DNA of 64,000 nucleotides from Eubacteriales bacterium (GTDB lineage Bacteria; Bacillota; Clostridia; Christensenellales; UBA1242): NCBI GenBank assembly GCA_018384735.1, contig JAHAXB010000032.1, positions 1 to 64,000 of the forward strand, read 5' to 3'. Shown piece by piece: positions 40,033 to 47,779 of this stretch (position 1 is its first letter; each line of letters starts with the position of its first letter). The notes under the pieces were generated by a model. It saw only the letters and a program-made list of their open reading frames with translations, ran no database searches and was not told where the DNA came from. The position numbers and the translations under genes were made by a program.

Positions 40033-40432
40033 GAATTGCCTCCCTGATTTGTGCCGGTGTTGCTTTTTCGTAAACGCGGTCGTTAATTGTTACAATGGGT
40101 GCCGACGCACATTTACCCAAGCAACGGGTATTTTTTTGAATGGAAAATTTTCCGTCGGGCGTAACTTCGCCTTCCCCAATCCCAAGTTCTTCGCGCAAAA
40201 CCGCCAAGATTTTTTCCGCACCCGCAATAAAACACGCCGTACCAGTACAAACCGCAATGACGTTTTTACCTTGCGGAACAAAAGTAAATTGTTGATAAAA
40301 CGAAGCGACGGAATAAACTTGGGTCGGTGAAAGATGAAATTCGTCCGCAATGCGTTGTACGGCTTCACGCGAGATGTAACCCGCAGTTTGCATTTCTTTT
40401 TGTAAAGCGACAATCACACTATCCGGTATCAT
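40019..40432 (-). CDS. hydC: Hydrogenase NuoE-like subunit HydC
   Basis: Thioredoxin-like 2Fe-2S: CTGTACFIAGAEKIL...TRCLGKCASAPIVTIND. Confidence 0.93.
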   Translation of the reverse strand: MIPDSVIVALQKEMQTAGYISREAVQRIADEFHLSPTQVYSVASFYQQFTFVPQGKNVIAVCTGTACFIAGAEKILAVLREELGIGEGEVTPDGKFSIQKNTRCLGKCASAPIVTINDRVYEKATPAQIREAIRELR

Positions 40433-41529
40433 TTGATTTTGACGGCCTCCAATTTACGTAGCGGGAACGGCAAACGCGCGCCCTTTTTACGGTAATCTTT
40501 CAGTAATTGTTTTTTAACAAACGCTGGACGCAAGTCGACATTTTCGATTTGGTCAATGTCCAACCAGACGGGTTCATAGGTGCCACCCTTACGCAACGGG
40601 TCGGTGTATTCTTCCGCATCGGTCGGTTGGGGTTCGCCACTTTGGTATTCGCAAGCCATAAAAGTTTGCCAGCCGTCACCACGGTGGTGTTTATGGTCTT
40701 CGTACCAAAACTTATACAGTTCACGGAACGGACGAGCAACCACGCTGGTTTCTTCCAAAACTTCACGTGCACATGTTTGGGTAAGGGTTTCACCGGGGTC
40801 AACGTGGCCACCGGGGAAAACATAATATTCTTGATTATCACGATGGCGACGAATGGCCAATAACTTACCATCGCGAATGACAATGCCACGACCAATGATA
40901 CTGGGCGCAATTTGCCATTGTTTTTGACGCGGGGGTTTGCTGAAACCGGTCAGTAATTGTTGCATTTGGTATTGCACCTGGTCACCCAAGCGTGCCACAC
41001 CGTCTTTGGTCATACGACCATCTGCTAAGTATTGTTGCACATCAATTGCGGTGCCAACCTTAACACGGGTCAAACGGAACAAGCGGAACGGACGGTCAGT
41101 CACAATCGGAATAATGGGCACACCGCAATGTAACGCTGCCATGGCAATGCCGTTTTGAATTTTCAAGTCGTTATCCGCGTTGAACGAGCGGTGACCTTCG
41201 GGCATAATCATTAACGCATGATTTTTTTGTAAAACTTTTTGACTTTCACGAATCAAAGACATACTGGAAGCCTGCACCGGAATGCCACCCAAACAGCGGA
41301 AAAACCAGTTACCAAATTTTTTCTTGAATAAATCGCCTTTAATCCAGAAATTACTTTTGCGCCAAACATCAATGAACAAAACCGGACCGTCCATGGCATT
41401 GCGGTGGTTCATGGCTAAAATTACCGGTCGACCACGGTATTTACGCAACTCCTTTTTGTTAATCCATTTCGTCCAAAACATCAATTTGAACGGTATGTAG
41501 CAAATCAACTTTAATAAAAATCTTAACAT
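40429..41529 (-). CDS. Fusion protein: PlsC-type acyltransferase (N) plus NUDIX hydrolase (C)
   Basis: PlsC HX4D NHRNAMD and MPEGHRS; NUDIX box GGHVDPGETLTQTCAREVLEETSV in one 366-aa ORF. Confidence 0.88.
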   Translation of the reverse strand: MLRFLLKLICYIPFKLMFWTKWINKKELRKYRGRPVILAMNHRNAMDGPVLFIDVWRKSNFWIKGDLFKKKFGNWFFRCLGGIPVQASSMSLIRESQKVLQKNHALMIMPEGHRSFNADNDLKIQNGIAMAALHCGVPIIPIVTDRPFRLFRLTRVKVGTAIDVQQYLADGRMTKDGVARLGDQVQYQMQQLLTGFSKPPRQKQWQIAPSIIGRGIVIRDGKLLAIRRHRDNQEYYVFPGGHVDPGETLTQTCAREVLEETSVVARPFRELYKFWYEDHKHHRGDGWQTFMACEYQSGEPQPTDAEEYTDPLRKGGTYEPVWLDIDQIENVDLRPAFVKKQLLKDYRKKGARLPFPLRKLEAVKIK

Positions 41530-41533
41530 GTAG

Positions 41534-42157
41534 TTATTTTAATATAATTGCTAACAGTTCGTCCACCACTTCATCGGCCATGCGTCCCGTAGTATCAATT
41601 TCAATCGCGTCCGGAACCTTGACCAAGGGTGCCACTTTGCGTTCCATATCCAAGCGGTCACGTTCTTTGGTAGCGGCCAAAACTTCCGCTAAAGTGATTT
41701 GTTCACCACGGCGGACATAATCCATGTAGCGACGGTGCGCGCGTTCCTCCAAACTGGCATTAACATAAAACTTGTACGCAGCATCGGGGAAAGCCACCGA
41801 AGTGGTTTCACGTCCTTCGACAACCAAATCAAAGTTACCCGCGGTTTGGTGTTGAATTTGGTGGACACGGTCTTGCACATCGGTGTGCATCGCCACCACA
41901 GCGACATGGTTGGAAACCTCAATCGAACGGATTTCCTTGGTAACATCTTCCCCGTCCAAAAAAACCAAAGTGCGTTTATCCGGACTGCATTTAATTTCAA
42001 TTTGGCATTGGTGGTAATCCTTACCCCGCAAATCACATAGCGCAATCGCGCGATAAATCGCCCCGGTATCCAAACATAAATAATTTAATTTCTTCGCTAA
42101 TAATTTTGAAATCGTTCCTTTCCCGCTGGCAACGGGACCATCCATTGCTATAACCAT
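41534..42157 (-). CDS. Cytidylate kinase-like protein (copy 2)
   Basis: MDGPVASGKGTISKLLAKKL, LDTGAIYRAIAL, VVEGRETTSVAFPDA, ERDRLDMERKVAPL. Start trimmed to MVIAMDG. Confidence 0.88.
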   Translation of the reverse strand: MVIAMDGPVASGKGTISKLLAKKLNYLCLDTGAIYRAIALCDLRGKDYHQCQIEIKCSPDKRTLVFLDGEDVTKEIRSIEVSNHVAVVAMHTDVQDRVHQIQHQTAGNFDLVVEGRETTSVAFPDAAYKFYVNASLEERAHRRYMDYVRRGEQITLAEVLAATKERDRLDMERKVAPLVKVPDAIEIDTTGRMADEVVDELLAIILK

Positions 42158-42213
42158 ACTAAGTTTTACTGTATCACGAGTTAAATTTTTTGGCAAAAGG
42201 AAAAAGCCCGGAC

Positions 42214-42242
42214 TTGTCAATTCCATACTAACATGCTATCAT
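42214..42242 (+). promoter_or_regulatory. rnpB promoter
   Basis: TTGTCA - 17 bp - TATCAT; predicted start about 6 nt downstream coincides with the P1 5' strand. Confidence 0.75.
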
Positions 42243-42247
42243 AAAGC

Positions 42248-42578
42248 GTTAATCAGACGCTCGCTGTGCGTTAGCGCGTACAGAGGAAAGTCTGGGCATC
42301 AAATGGCATCATGCAAGCTAACGGCTTGTCGTGGCGACACGAAGGACAGTGCAACAGAAAGTAAACCGCCCGGCAACGGGTAAGGGTGAAACGGCGGAGT
42401 AAGAGCCCACCGCACTGCGGGTGACCGTAGTGGCAATGTAAACCCCATGAGATGCAAGGTCAGCGGTCGGGATTTAATGGCGGCCAGTCAACTCGACCCA
42501 TACACCGCGCGAGCGTGCCGGCGACGGTACGCCAAGATAGATGAGCGTCCAACGACATAACCCAGCTTACCGATTAAC
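42248..42578 (+). ncRNA. rnpB: RNase P RNA
   Basis: Conserved gaggaaagtctgggc, acagaaagtaaaccgcc, ggtaagggtgaaacggcggagtaagagcccaccgc; P1 pairing gttaatc/gattaac. Confidence 0.95.
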
Positions 42579-42585
42579 TCACAAA

Positions 42586-42604
42586 GACCCGCAAGGGTTT
42601 TTTT
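42586..42604 (+). terminator. rnpB terminator
   Basis: acccgcaagggt hairpin followed by a T run. Confidence 0.75.
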
Positions 42605-42641
42605 GATGCACAAGTTTGCCCGCGTCACAATAAACTGACAT

Positions 42642-42827
42642 ATGGAAACAACAACCGTGACGGTGCGCGCAGCGCCGGACGCTTTGGTCAAAATTTACGA
42701 CGAAAGCCGTGACGAAGTTTTATACATTGATAACACGAACGAAGACGGCACCACTCCGCCGATTGCGCTACCTTTGTCCGGCAACTATTTTGTCGACGTC
42801 ACCGTTTTCGATAATAAAGATAACTAA
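42642..42827 (+). CDS. Small orphan protein (61 aa), predicted beta-rich
   Basis: ORF with backbone-like codon usage; TAAACT 5 nt upstream of ATG resembles the other leaderless starts. Confidence 0.4.
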   Translation: METTTVTVRAAPDALVKIYDESRDEVLYIDNTNEDGTTPPIALPLSGNYFVDVTVFDNKDN

Positions 42828-42828
42828 T

Positions 42829-43551
42829 CTATTTTTTGAACACGAAAATATACTCATGTGCCAATAAAAGAAAGTTGTATTTCTTGCTATTGGTTTTCCA
42901 AAAACCGGTCGCCTTGCAGTTGTGTTGCTCTTTGATAATAATTTCTTTTTGTTTGAAACCAGTTTGAATAAAGCGTTGCATTACTTCAAAGCCAAGTGGT
43001 TGCACCATACCGTGTTTACGAGTATCTCCCATTACAATGGCGCAAAATTTATCTTTTTTCAAAACACGATAGCATTCTTTGGCAACTTGTTCCATCGCCA
43101 CAATAAAATCTTTATATTTTAATTGCGACAAATCGCCATCAATACCATCACTGTATTTGATAATATCAGCATAGGGTGGGTGCGTGCAAATTAAATCAAT
43201 TGATTCATCTTTAATGTCTTTCAAATCACAAGCATTACCCAGTTCAACTTTGATTTTATTTTGATACTCGCATTCAAAATTGAGTTTTAATTTTGTTAAA
43301 TCAACAGCTATTTGATTTATATCAATACCAATTGCATTACGATTGTTTAACTTACATTCAATTAAAGTTGTGCCCCCACCGACAAATTGATCTAAAACTA
43401 AATCGTTTGGTTGTGAATAACGCAAGATAATATTTTTGGCAACATAAGGTGAAAAATTGCCACGATATTTAGCATCGTGTGTCGCCCATTTGCCACGCTT
43501 GGGAAAACTCCAAACAGTATTAGTCTCAAGCTCAAATTCTTCAGTTGCCAC
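42829..43551 (-). CDS. DNA methyltransferase (motif I before PPY), R-M cassette gene 3
   Basis: YRGNFSPYVAKNIILRYSQPNDLVLDQFVGGGTTLIECKLNNRNAIGIDIN; LICTHPPYADIIKYS. Confidence 0.88.
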   Translation of the reverse strand: MATEEFELETNTVWSFPKRGKWATHDAKYRGNFSPYVAKNIILRYSQPNDLVLDQFVGGGTTLIECKLNNRNAIGIDINQIAVDLTKLKLNFECEYQNKIKVELGNACDLKDIKDESIDLICTHPPYADIIKYSDGIDGDLSQLKYKDFIVAMEQVAKECYRVLKKDKFCAIVMGDTRKHGMVQPLGFEVMQRFIQTGFKQKEIIIKEQHNCKATGFWKTNSKKYNFLLLAHEYIFVFKK

Positions 43552-43556
43552 GTAGA

Positions 43557-44096
43557 TCAGTCCTCAATGTTTTCTGGTGGAACAGGTAATCCTAATTTTG
43601 CTAATGGGATATATTCAAAATAGTAATCACAGCCAACTGATTGAATATAGTCCAAAACATCTTTATAGCGTTCATTTTTGAACCATTCATCTAAAAGATA
43701 AATATATTGCACATCGATATTAGCTGGTGCCATTAGTTTTTTATATTGCTTTTTCTTGAAATCACAAGTTTGCAATTTTTCATCGACTGAACCAGCCACT
43801 TGCTGATGTTTACATTCAATAATGAATAAAGTGTTATTCAACAACACAAAAATGCTATCATCTGGTAATAGTTTTTTTGAAATACACTTTGTCCAATCGA
43901 TTTTTAATTCTTTTAAGAAAATTGCATAGAAGTCATTCTTTTTGAAAACTCGTGCAACCTTTTCATTGTCAAAATAAACATCATGTCCTTGAATACTATA
44001 ATGTGGTTGTCTACTTAAAAAAGTAGCCAAATCAACTTTTCCTTCAAACACTAATCCAGTGCGAGTATTTCCGCCACCTTTGCCGTTTCTAATCAT
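43557..44096 (-). CDS. Putative type II restriction endonuclease, PD-(D/E)xK
   Basis: PDDSIFVLLNNTLFIIECKHQQ nuclease core; sits between two methyltransferases. Confidence 0.75.
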   Translation of the reverse strand: MIRNGKGGGNTRTGLVFEGKVDLATFLSRQPHYSIQGHDVYFDNEKVARVFKKNDFYAIFLKELKIDWTKCISKKLLPDDSIFVLLNNTLFIIECKHQQVAGSVDEKLQTCDFKKKQYKKLMAPANIDVQYIYLLDEWFKNERYKDVLDYIQSVGCDYYFEYIPLAKLGLPVPPENIED

Positions 44097-44097
44097 T

Positions 44098-45000
44098 TTA
44101 TTTCCTCCTTTTGTAATTTCTTACTACGATCTCTGTTATATCGCCGCGCTTACTTGCTTGGCAGTTGATCATTCGTTTTGCAAAGACGCGATCAATATTA
44201 AAATTACGATATAAGTCATCAAAGAAATTATCCGCTTTGTTAGTATTCTTTGGGTCGGAATTTGACAACATCAACAAACAACCTTTATTGTTTAATAATT
44301 TATAATTATCTGCCAATTTAATTTGGTCATTGTCGTCAAATCCTGACTTGTCGTAACTCACAAAAGAATTATTCTCTATCAATGGACGATAGGGCGGGTC
44401 GAAATAGACCAAAGTATTTTTATCGGCTTTATCCAAAACTTGTTCATAACTGCCAAAGCTGATTTCAACTTTTTGTAAAAGTTTGGCACACAAAATTAAA
44501 TTATCTTGATCACAAATTAAAGGATTTTTATAGCGACCGTGTGGTACATTAAATCTCCCATCACGATTGACACGATAAAGTCCATTAAAACAGGTGCGGT
44601 TTAAGAAAATAAAATCAGCGCATTTTTCAAAATCATAATGACCATTAAGATGAATTTCATTGTAACGATTGCGCACTAAATAAAAATATTGAGTACGGTC
44701 TTCGCTGGATAAATATTCCTTTTCTAACTTTGCCAACTGTTTAATTACTTCTTGCACATCGGCTTTTAAGCAACGATAACAATTAATCAATTCTTTGTTG
44801 ATATCGTTAATATATGCTTTTTCGATTGGATAATTTTGTAAGACATAAAATAAAACAGCACCACCACCAACAAACGGTTCAATATAAGTTTTAATTTGTC
44901 CGTTAGCAAGTTCATCTGGAAACATCGTGCTAAAAGAATTAAGCAACTGACCTTTACCACCTGCCCATTTTAAAAACGGCTTTGCCACACCCTTACACAT
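44098..45000 (-). CDS. Dam/D12-class N6-adenine DNA methyltransferase
   Basis: KPFLKWAGGKGQLL, YIEPFVGGGAVLF, CFNGLYRVNRDGRFNVPHGRYKNP, VYFDPPYRPL. SD-led start GGAAGGGAAATG. Confidence 0.93.
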   Translation of the reverse strand: MCKGVAKPFLKWAGGKGQLLNSFSTMFPDELANGQIKTYIEPFVGGGAVLFYVLQNYPIEKAYINDINKELINCYRCLKADVQEVIKQLAKLEKEYLSSEDRTQYFYLVRNRYNEIHLNGHYDFEKCADFIFLNRTCFNGLYRVNRDGRFNVPHGRYKNPLICDQDNLILCAKLLQKVEISFGSYEQVLDKADKNTLVYFDPPYRPLIENNSFVSYDKSGFDDNDQIKLADNYKLLNNKGCLLMLSNSDPKNTNKADNFFDDLYRNFNIDRVFAKRMINCQASKRGDITEIVVRNYKRRK

Positions 45001-45078
45001 TTCCCTTCCGTATCCTTACTTTATTACTACAAAAATATTGTAGCACAATGAAAATGATTTGTACGTTTTTTTACACAT

Positions 45079-45110
45079 AAAAAATGACCTGAATTACAGG
45101 TCATCTTTTT
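45079..45110 (-). terminator. Terminator overlapping the end of the 79-aa ORF
   Basis: atgacctgaattacaggtcat hairpin with a T run on the minus strand. Confidence 0.75.
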
Positions 45111-45333
45111 CATTACTTTCGTTGTAGAATTCAACTTTCCCCACAGAAGCTTGCAGCGCCGCCAACTTTGACATTTCCCAATAGTTTTTTAATGATTCAT
45201 CCCACTTTTCTTTGGGACCAAAAGCCTTAACCATCCGCGGTTCAAATTCCTTGTTAAACATCTGGTGAACTCTTTCTGGTAACGGGCGATTATCTGGTAT
45301 CATACCATGATTGATTTGAGATTTTTTATCCAT
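45094..45333 (-). CDS. Hypothetical protein (79 aa)
   Basis: ORF with an upstream AGGGG Shine-Dalgarno and its own terminator. Confidence 0.55.
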   Translation of the reverse strand: MDKKSQINHGMIPDNRPLPERVHQMFNKEFEPRMVKAFGPKEKWDESLKNYWEMSKLAALQASVGKVEFYNESNEKDDL

Positions 45334-45435
45334 TGTGAAAACCCCTTTTATCTTGTCAGTAGTTTAGCACACTCACAAAAATAATTGCAAGACCTGAGTT
45401 AATTTTTTTTGCCGACATTTTTCGACAAATTTCGT

Positions 45436-45464
45436 TTGGTAAACCCGCCGGAGCGTTGTATTTT
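45436..45464 (+). promoter_or_regulatory. Promoter of the 126-aa membrane protein
   Basis: TTGGTA - 17 bp - TATTTT, 6 nt before ATG at 45471 (the intervening gaggat could also act as an SD if transcription starts upstream). Confidence 0.5.
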
Positions 45465-45470
45465 GAGGAT

Positions 45471-45848
45471 ATGTCACGTCGTAAATTTGTCCTCAATTTG
45501 GTCGTAGTTTTGGTCTGCGGCGTGATTGCTTTGTCGCTACCGGTAATTGTGAACCACACACGCAAAACCGCCAATGCCAACAGTAACCAAGTTTACCTGT
45601 GCAGTGTCAAGATTGATGATAATTTACTTGATACCACGGTTTGGCAAATCCAGTTAGTTTCCGGCAATAAGGTTATCAAAACTTGGGACGAAATTTATCA
45701 AGCCGTAAATGCTGGTAAGGCCACCTTAACTTATGACGACAAAAACTTGCGTTTGGATGCCCGCGGCTTATTACTAAAGAAAACAACCGAGGGTAAATAC
45801 CACTCGGTTGTCATTTATCAAGGTTATGACTGTGAACTCAGTTGTTAA
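45471..45848 (+). CDS. Small membrane-anchored protein (N-terminal TM), NusG-domain-II-like C-terminus possible
   Basis: MSRRKFVLNLVVVLVCGVIALSLPVIV TM anchor followed by a soluble domain. Confidence 0.55.
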   Translation: MSRRKFVLNLVVVLVCGVIALSLPVIVNHTRKTANANSNQVYLCSVKIDDNLLDTTVWQIQLVSGNKVIKTWDEIYQAVNAGKATLTYDDKNLRLDARGLLLKKTTEGKYHSVVIYQGYDCELSC

Positions 45849-46609
45849 ACTTCGCGACGGCGACTGACCAACCAACCACCCGTGACAAAGACCGCGGTGT
45901 AACCAATCGGCAACAAAATCGCGCGTAACAGTTGCGCCTTAGTCAACTTATTACCCATCAAAGTCACTAGCACCGATTCTAAATGATAATCCCTAATGCT
46001 AAAGTTAAAATTTTTCACACGGACAAAAATCAAAGAAATCAAAAGGTCTAACAAACCGAACACGATAGTGATACCCACAACGTTGACTGCAACAGCCACA
46101 CCCAAGCGTCCAATCATACTGCTTAGGCCAAAGTACAAACCATGTAAGCCAATCAACCACAAAAATTGCAAAGCCAAACTGCCCCATTGGTAAGCGGGAA
46201 TGCTGCGGGCTGGTGCCCCCAGAATATTCGCAAACAAGAAACTGTACACCATGTAAATCACAGCCATGACCAGCACGACACCTAGTGATACCAAATATTT
46301 ACTGAAGTAAACGGCAGTGCGACTGTAACCACGGGCATAAATATTTTTAATGGTATGTTGTGCATCATCACTGCAAGCAAACAACGCTAAGTAGATCGCC
46401 ATCAACGAGGCAAAACTGCCACTGCTCAACGCGGTTAATAACATATTGGTGGCGTTCAAATCCGGCGAACCCAAAACCGATGCGAGATCCGTAATCACCT
46501 TACTTAATAACATTATCAAAGTAATACTGATTAAACCTAAACTAAAAATAATGTAAAAGGCTTTGGATTGACGCAGTTTACGCAACTCAAATTTTAACAA
46601 GTTAATCAT
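45845..46609 (-). CDS. ABC-2 type transporter permease
   Basis: Polytopic protein directly downstream of the ABC ATPase. Confidence 0.85.
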   Translation of the reverse strand: MINLLKFELRKLRQSKAFYIIFSLGLISITLIMLLSKVITDLASVLGSPDLNATNMLLTALSSGSFASLMAIYLALFACSDDAQHTIKNIYARGYSRTAVYFSKYLVSLGVVLVMAVIYMVYSFLFANILGAPARSIPAYQWGSLALQFLWLIGLHGLYFGLSSMIGRLGVAVAVNVVGITIVFGLLDLLISLIFVRVKNFNFSIRDYHLESVLVTLMGNKLTKAQLLRAILLPIGYTAVFVTGGWLVSRRREV

Positions 46610-47520
46610 GCTCGACCTCCCATGCGTTGGATGAAATAATCTTCCATGTTATCCGTAGCAAAAGTAATACTTTCCACATTAATGCCCGCTTTGACCAATT
46701 CAGTGTTGACTTTAGAACTTTCCAGTTTTTCGCCAGCCACATCCAAACTGTTTTCGTTGGCGCTAATTTTAGCTTTAGGTGCCAGTTTCTTGATGACCTT
46801 GGCGGCAACCGCAGGCTGGTCGGTTACAATGTGCAATTTTTGTTGGCACTGCTTCATCAATTCGTCCGCGGCAATTTCTTCCACTAAACGACCTTGGTTA
46901 ATGATACCGTAGCGGGTGGTAATTTTAGCCAGCTCGTCCAACAAGTGACTGGAAACCAAAATGGTCACACCTTGTTCACGGTTCAAACGCAACAACAGGT
47001 CGCGGATTTCTTTAATACCTTCCGGATCCAAACCGTTAATCGGTTCGTCCAAAATTAACATATCGGGATGACCGAGCATGGCAATCGCAATACCTAAACG
47101 CTGTTTCATTCCCAACGAGAACTTGCCCACTTTCTTTTTGCCCACGTCCCCCAAACCGACAAAACGCAAAATGCTGTCGATTTCGCTGGCATCTGCATTC
47201 GCCAGTAGCGCAAAGCGTCGCAAATTTTCCGCCGCTGTACAACCTTTGTACAAAGCGGGTTCCTCAATCAGTGAGCCAATTTGATGACGCGCCTGAGTTA
47301 ATTTTGTGGCACCGAACAATCTGATGGTACCTTGGGTCGGTTGTGACATACCGAGCAACAACTTCATCAAAGTCGTTTTACCAGCGCCGTTCTTACCAAT
47401 GAACCCATAGATATCGCCTTGTGCCACATGCATATTGACATGGTCCAAAACGGTTTTGCTACCATAGGTCTTGGTCAAATTACTGGTCTCAATCACCCAG
47501 TGATTTTGACTTGTTTCCAT
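46606..47520 (-). CDS. ABC transporter ATP-binding protein
   Basis: GFIGKNGAGKTTLMKLL Walker A, FSLGMKQRLGIA signature, MLILDEPINGLDPEG. Confidence 0.95.
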   Translation of the reverse strand: METSQNHWVIETSNLTKTYGSKTVLDHVNMHVAQGDIYGFIGKNGAGKTTLMKLLLGMSQPTQGTIRLFGATKLTQARHQIGSLIEEPALYKGCTAAENLRRFALLANADASEIDSILRFVGLGDVGKKKVGKFSLGMKQRLGIAIAMLGHPDMLILDEPINGLDPEGIKEIRDLLLRLNREQGVTILVSSHLLDELAKITTRYGIINQGRLVEEIAADELMKQCQQKLHIVTDQPAVAAKVIKKLAPKAKISANENSLDVAGEKLESSKVNTELVKAGINVESITFATDNMEDYFIQRMGGRA

Positions 47521-47526
47521 AACCGC

Positions 47527-47555
47527 ATTGTACCCCGCCCAAAATCATGTGTCAA
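47527..47555 (-). promoter_or_regulatory. ABC transporter operon promoter
   Basis: Minus strand TTGACA - 17 bp - TACAAT, 6 nt before ATG at 47520. Confidence 0.75.
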
Positions 47556-47570
47556 ACAAGAGCAACAAAA

Positions 47571-47596
47571 AAGACCAAATCGTACGACTTGGTCTT
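47571..47596 (-). terminator. tRNA-Leu terminator
   Basis: aagaccaaatcgtacgacttggtctt inverted repeat followed by a T run on the minus strand. Confidence 0.8.
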
Positions 47597-47599
47597 CTT

Positions 47600-47686
47600 T
47601 GGTGCCCAGGATCGGACTTGAACCGATATGGAGTTGCCCCCGAGGGATTTTAAGTCCCTTGCGTCTGCCGATTTCGCCACCTGGGC
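47600..47686 (-). tRNA. tRNA-Leu (UAA anticodon), CCA encoded
   Basis: GCCCAGGTGGCGAAATCGGCAGACGC AAGGGACTTAAAATCCCT CGGGGGCAACTCC ATATCGGTTCAAGTCCGATCCTGGGCACCA: acceptor stem, long variable arm, TAA anticodon. Confidence 0.96.
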
Positions 47687-47696
47687 GTATGTTGAG

Positions 47697-47725
47697 ATTA
47701 TAACACCCGCCGTGGCAAATGACAA
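47697..47725 (-). promoter_or_regulatory. tRNA-Leu promoter
   Basis: Minus strand TTGTCA - 17 bp - TATAAT, 10 nt upstream of the tRNA. Confidence 0.75.
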
Positions 47726-47744
47726 GATAATTTGCACAGAAAAG

Positions 47745-47773
47745 TTGCCGAAACCCGGAAAATGTGGAATAAT
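47745..47773 (+). promoter_or_regulatory. Phosphoketolase promoter
   Basis: TTGCCG - 17 bp - AATAAT, 6 nt before ATG at 47780. Confidence 0.55.
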
Positions 47774-47779
47774 CAAAAC

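Noticed and set aside
42488-42691. 67-aa minus-strand ORF overlapping rnpB
   Set aside because: Overlaps the 3' domain of RNase P RNA and its terminator.
45356-45580. 74-aa minus-strand ORF
   Set aside because: Overlaps the better-supported plus-strand membrane protein gene with a promoter-like upstream region.
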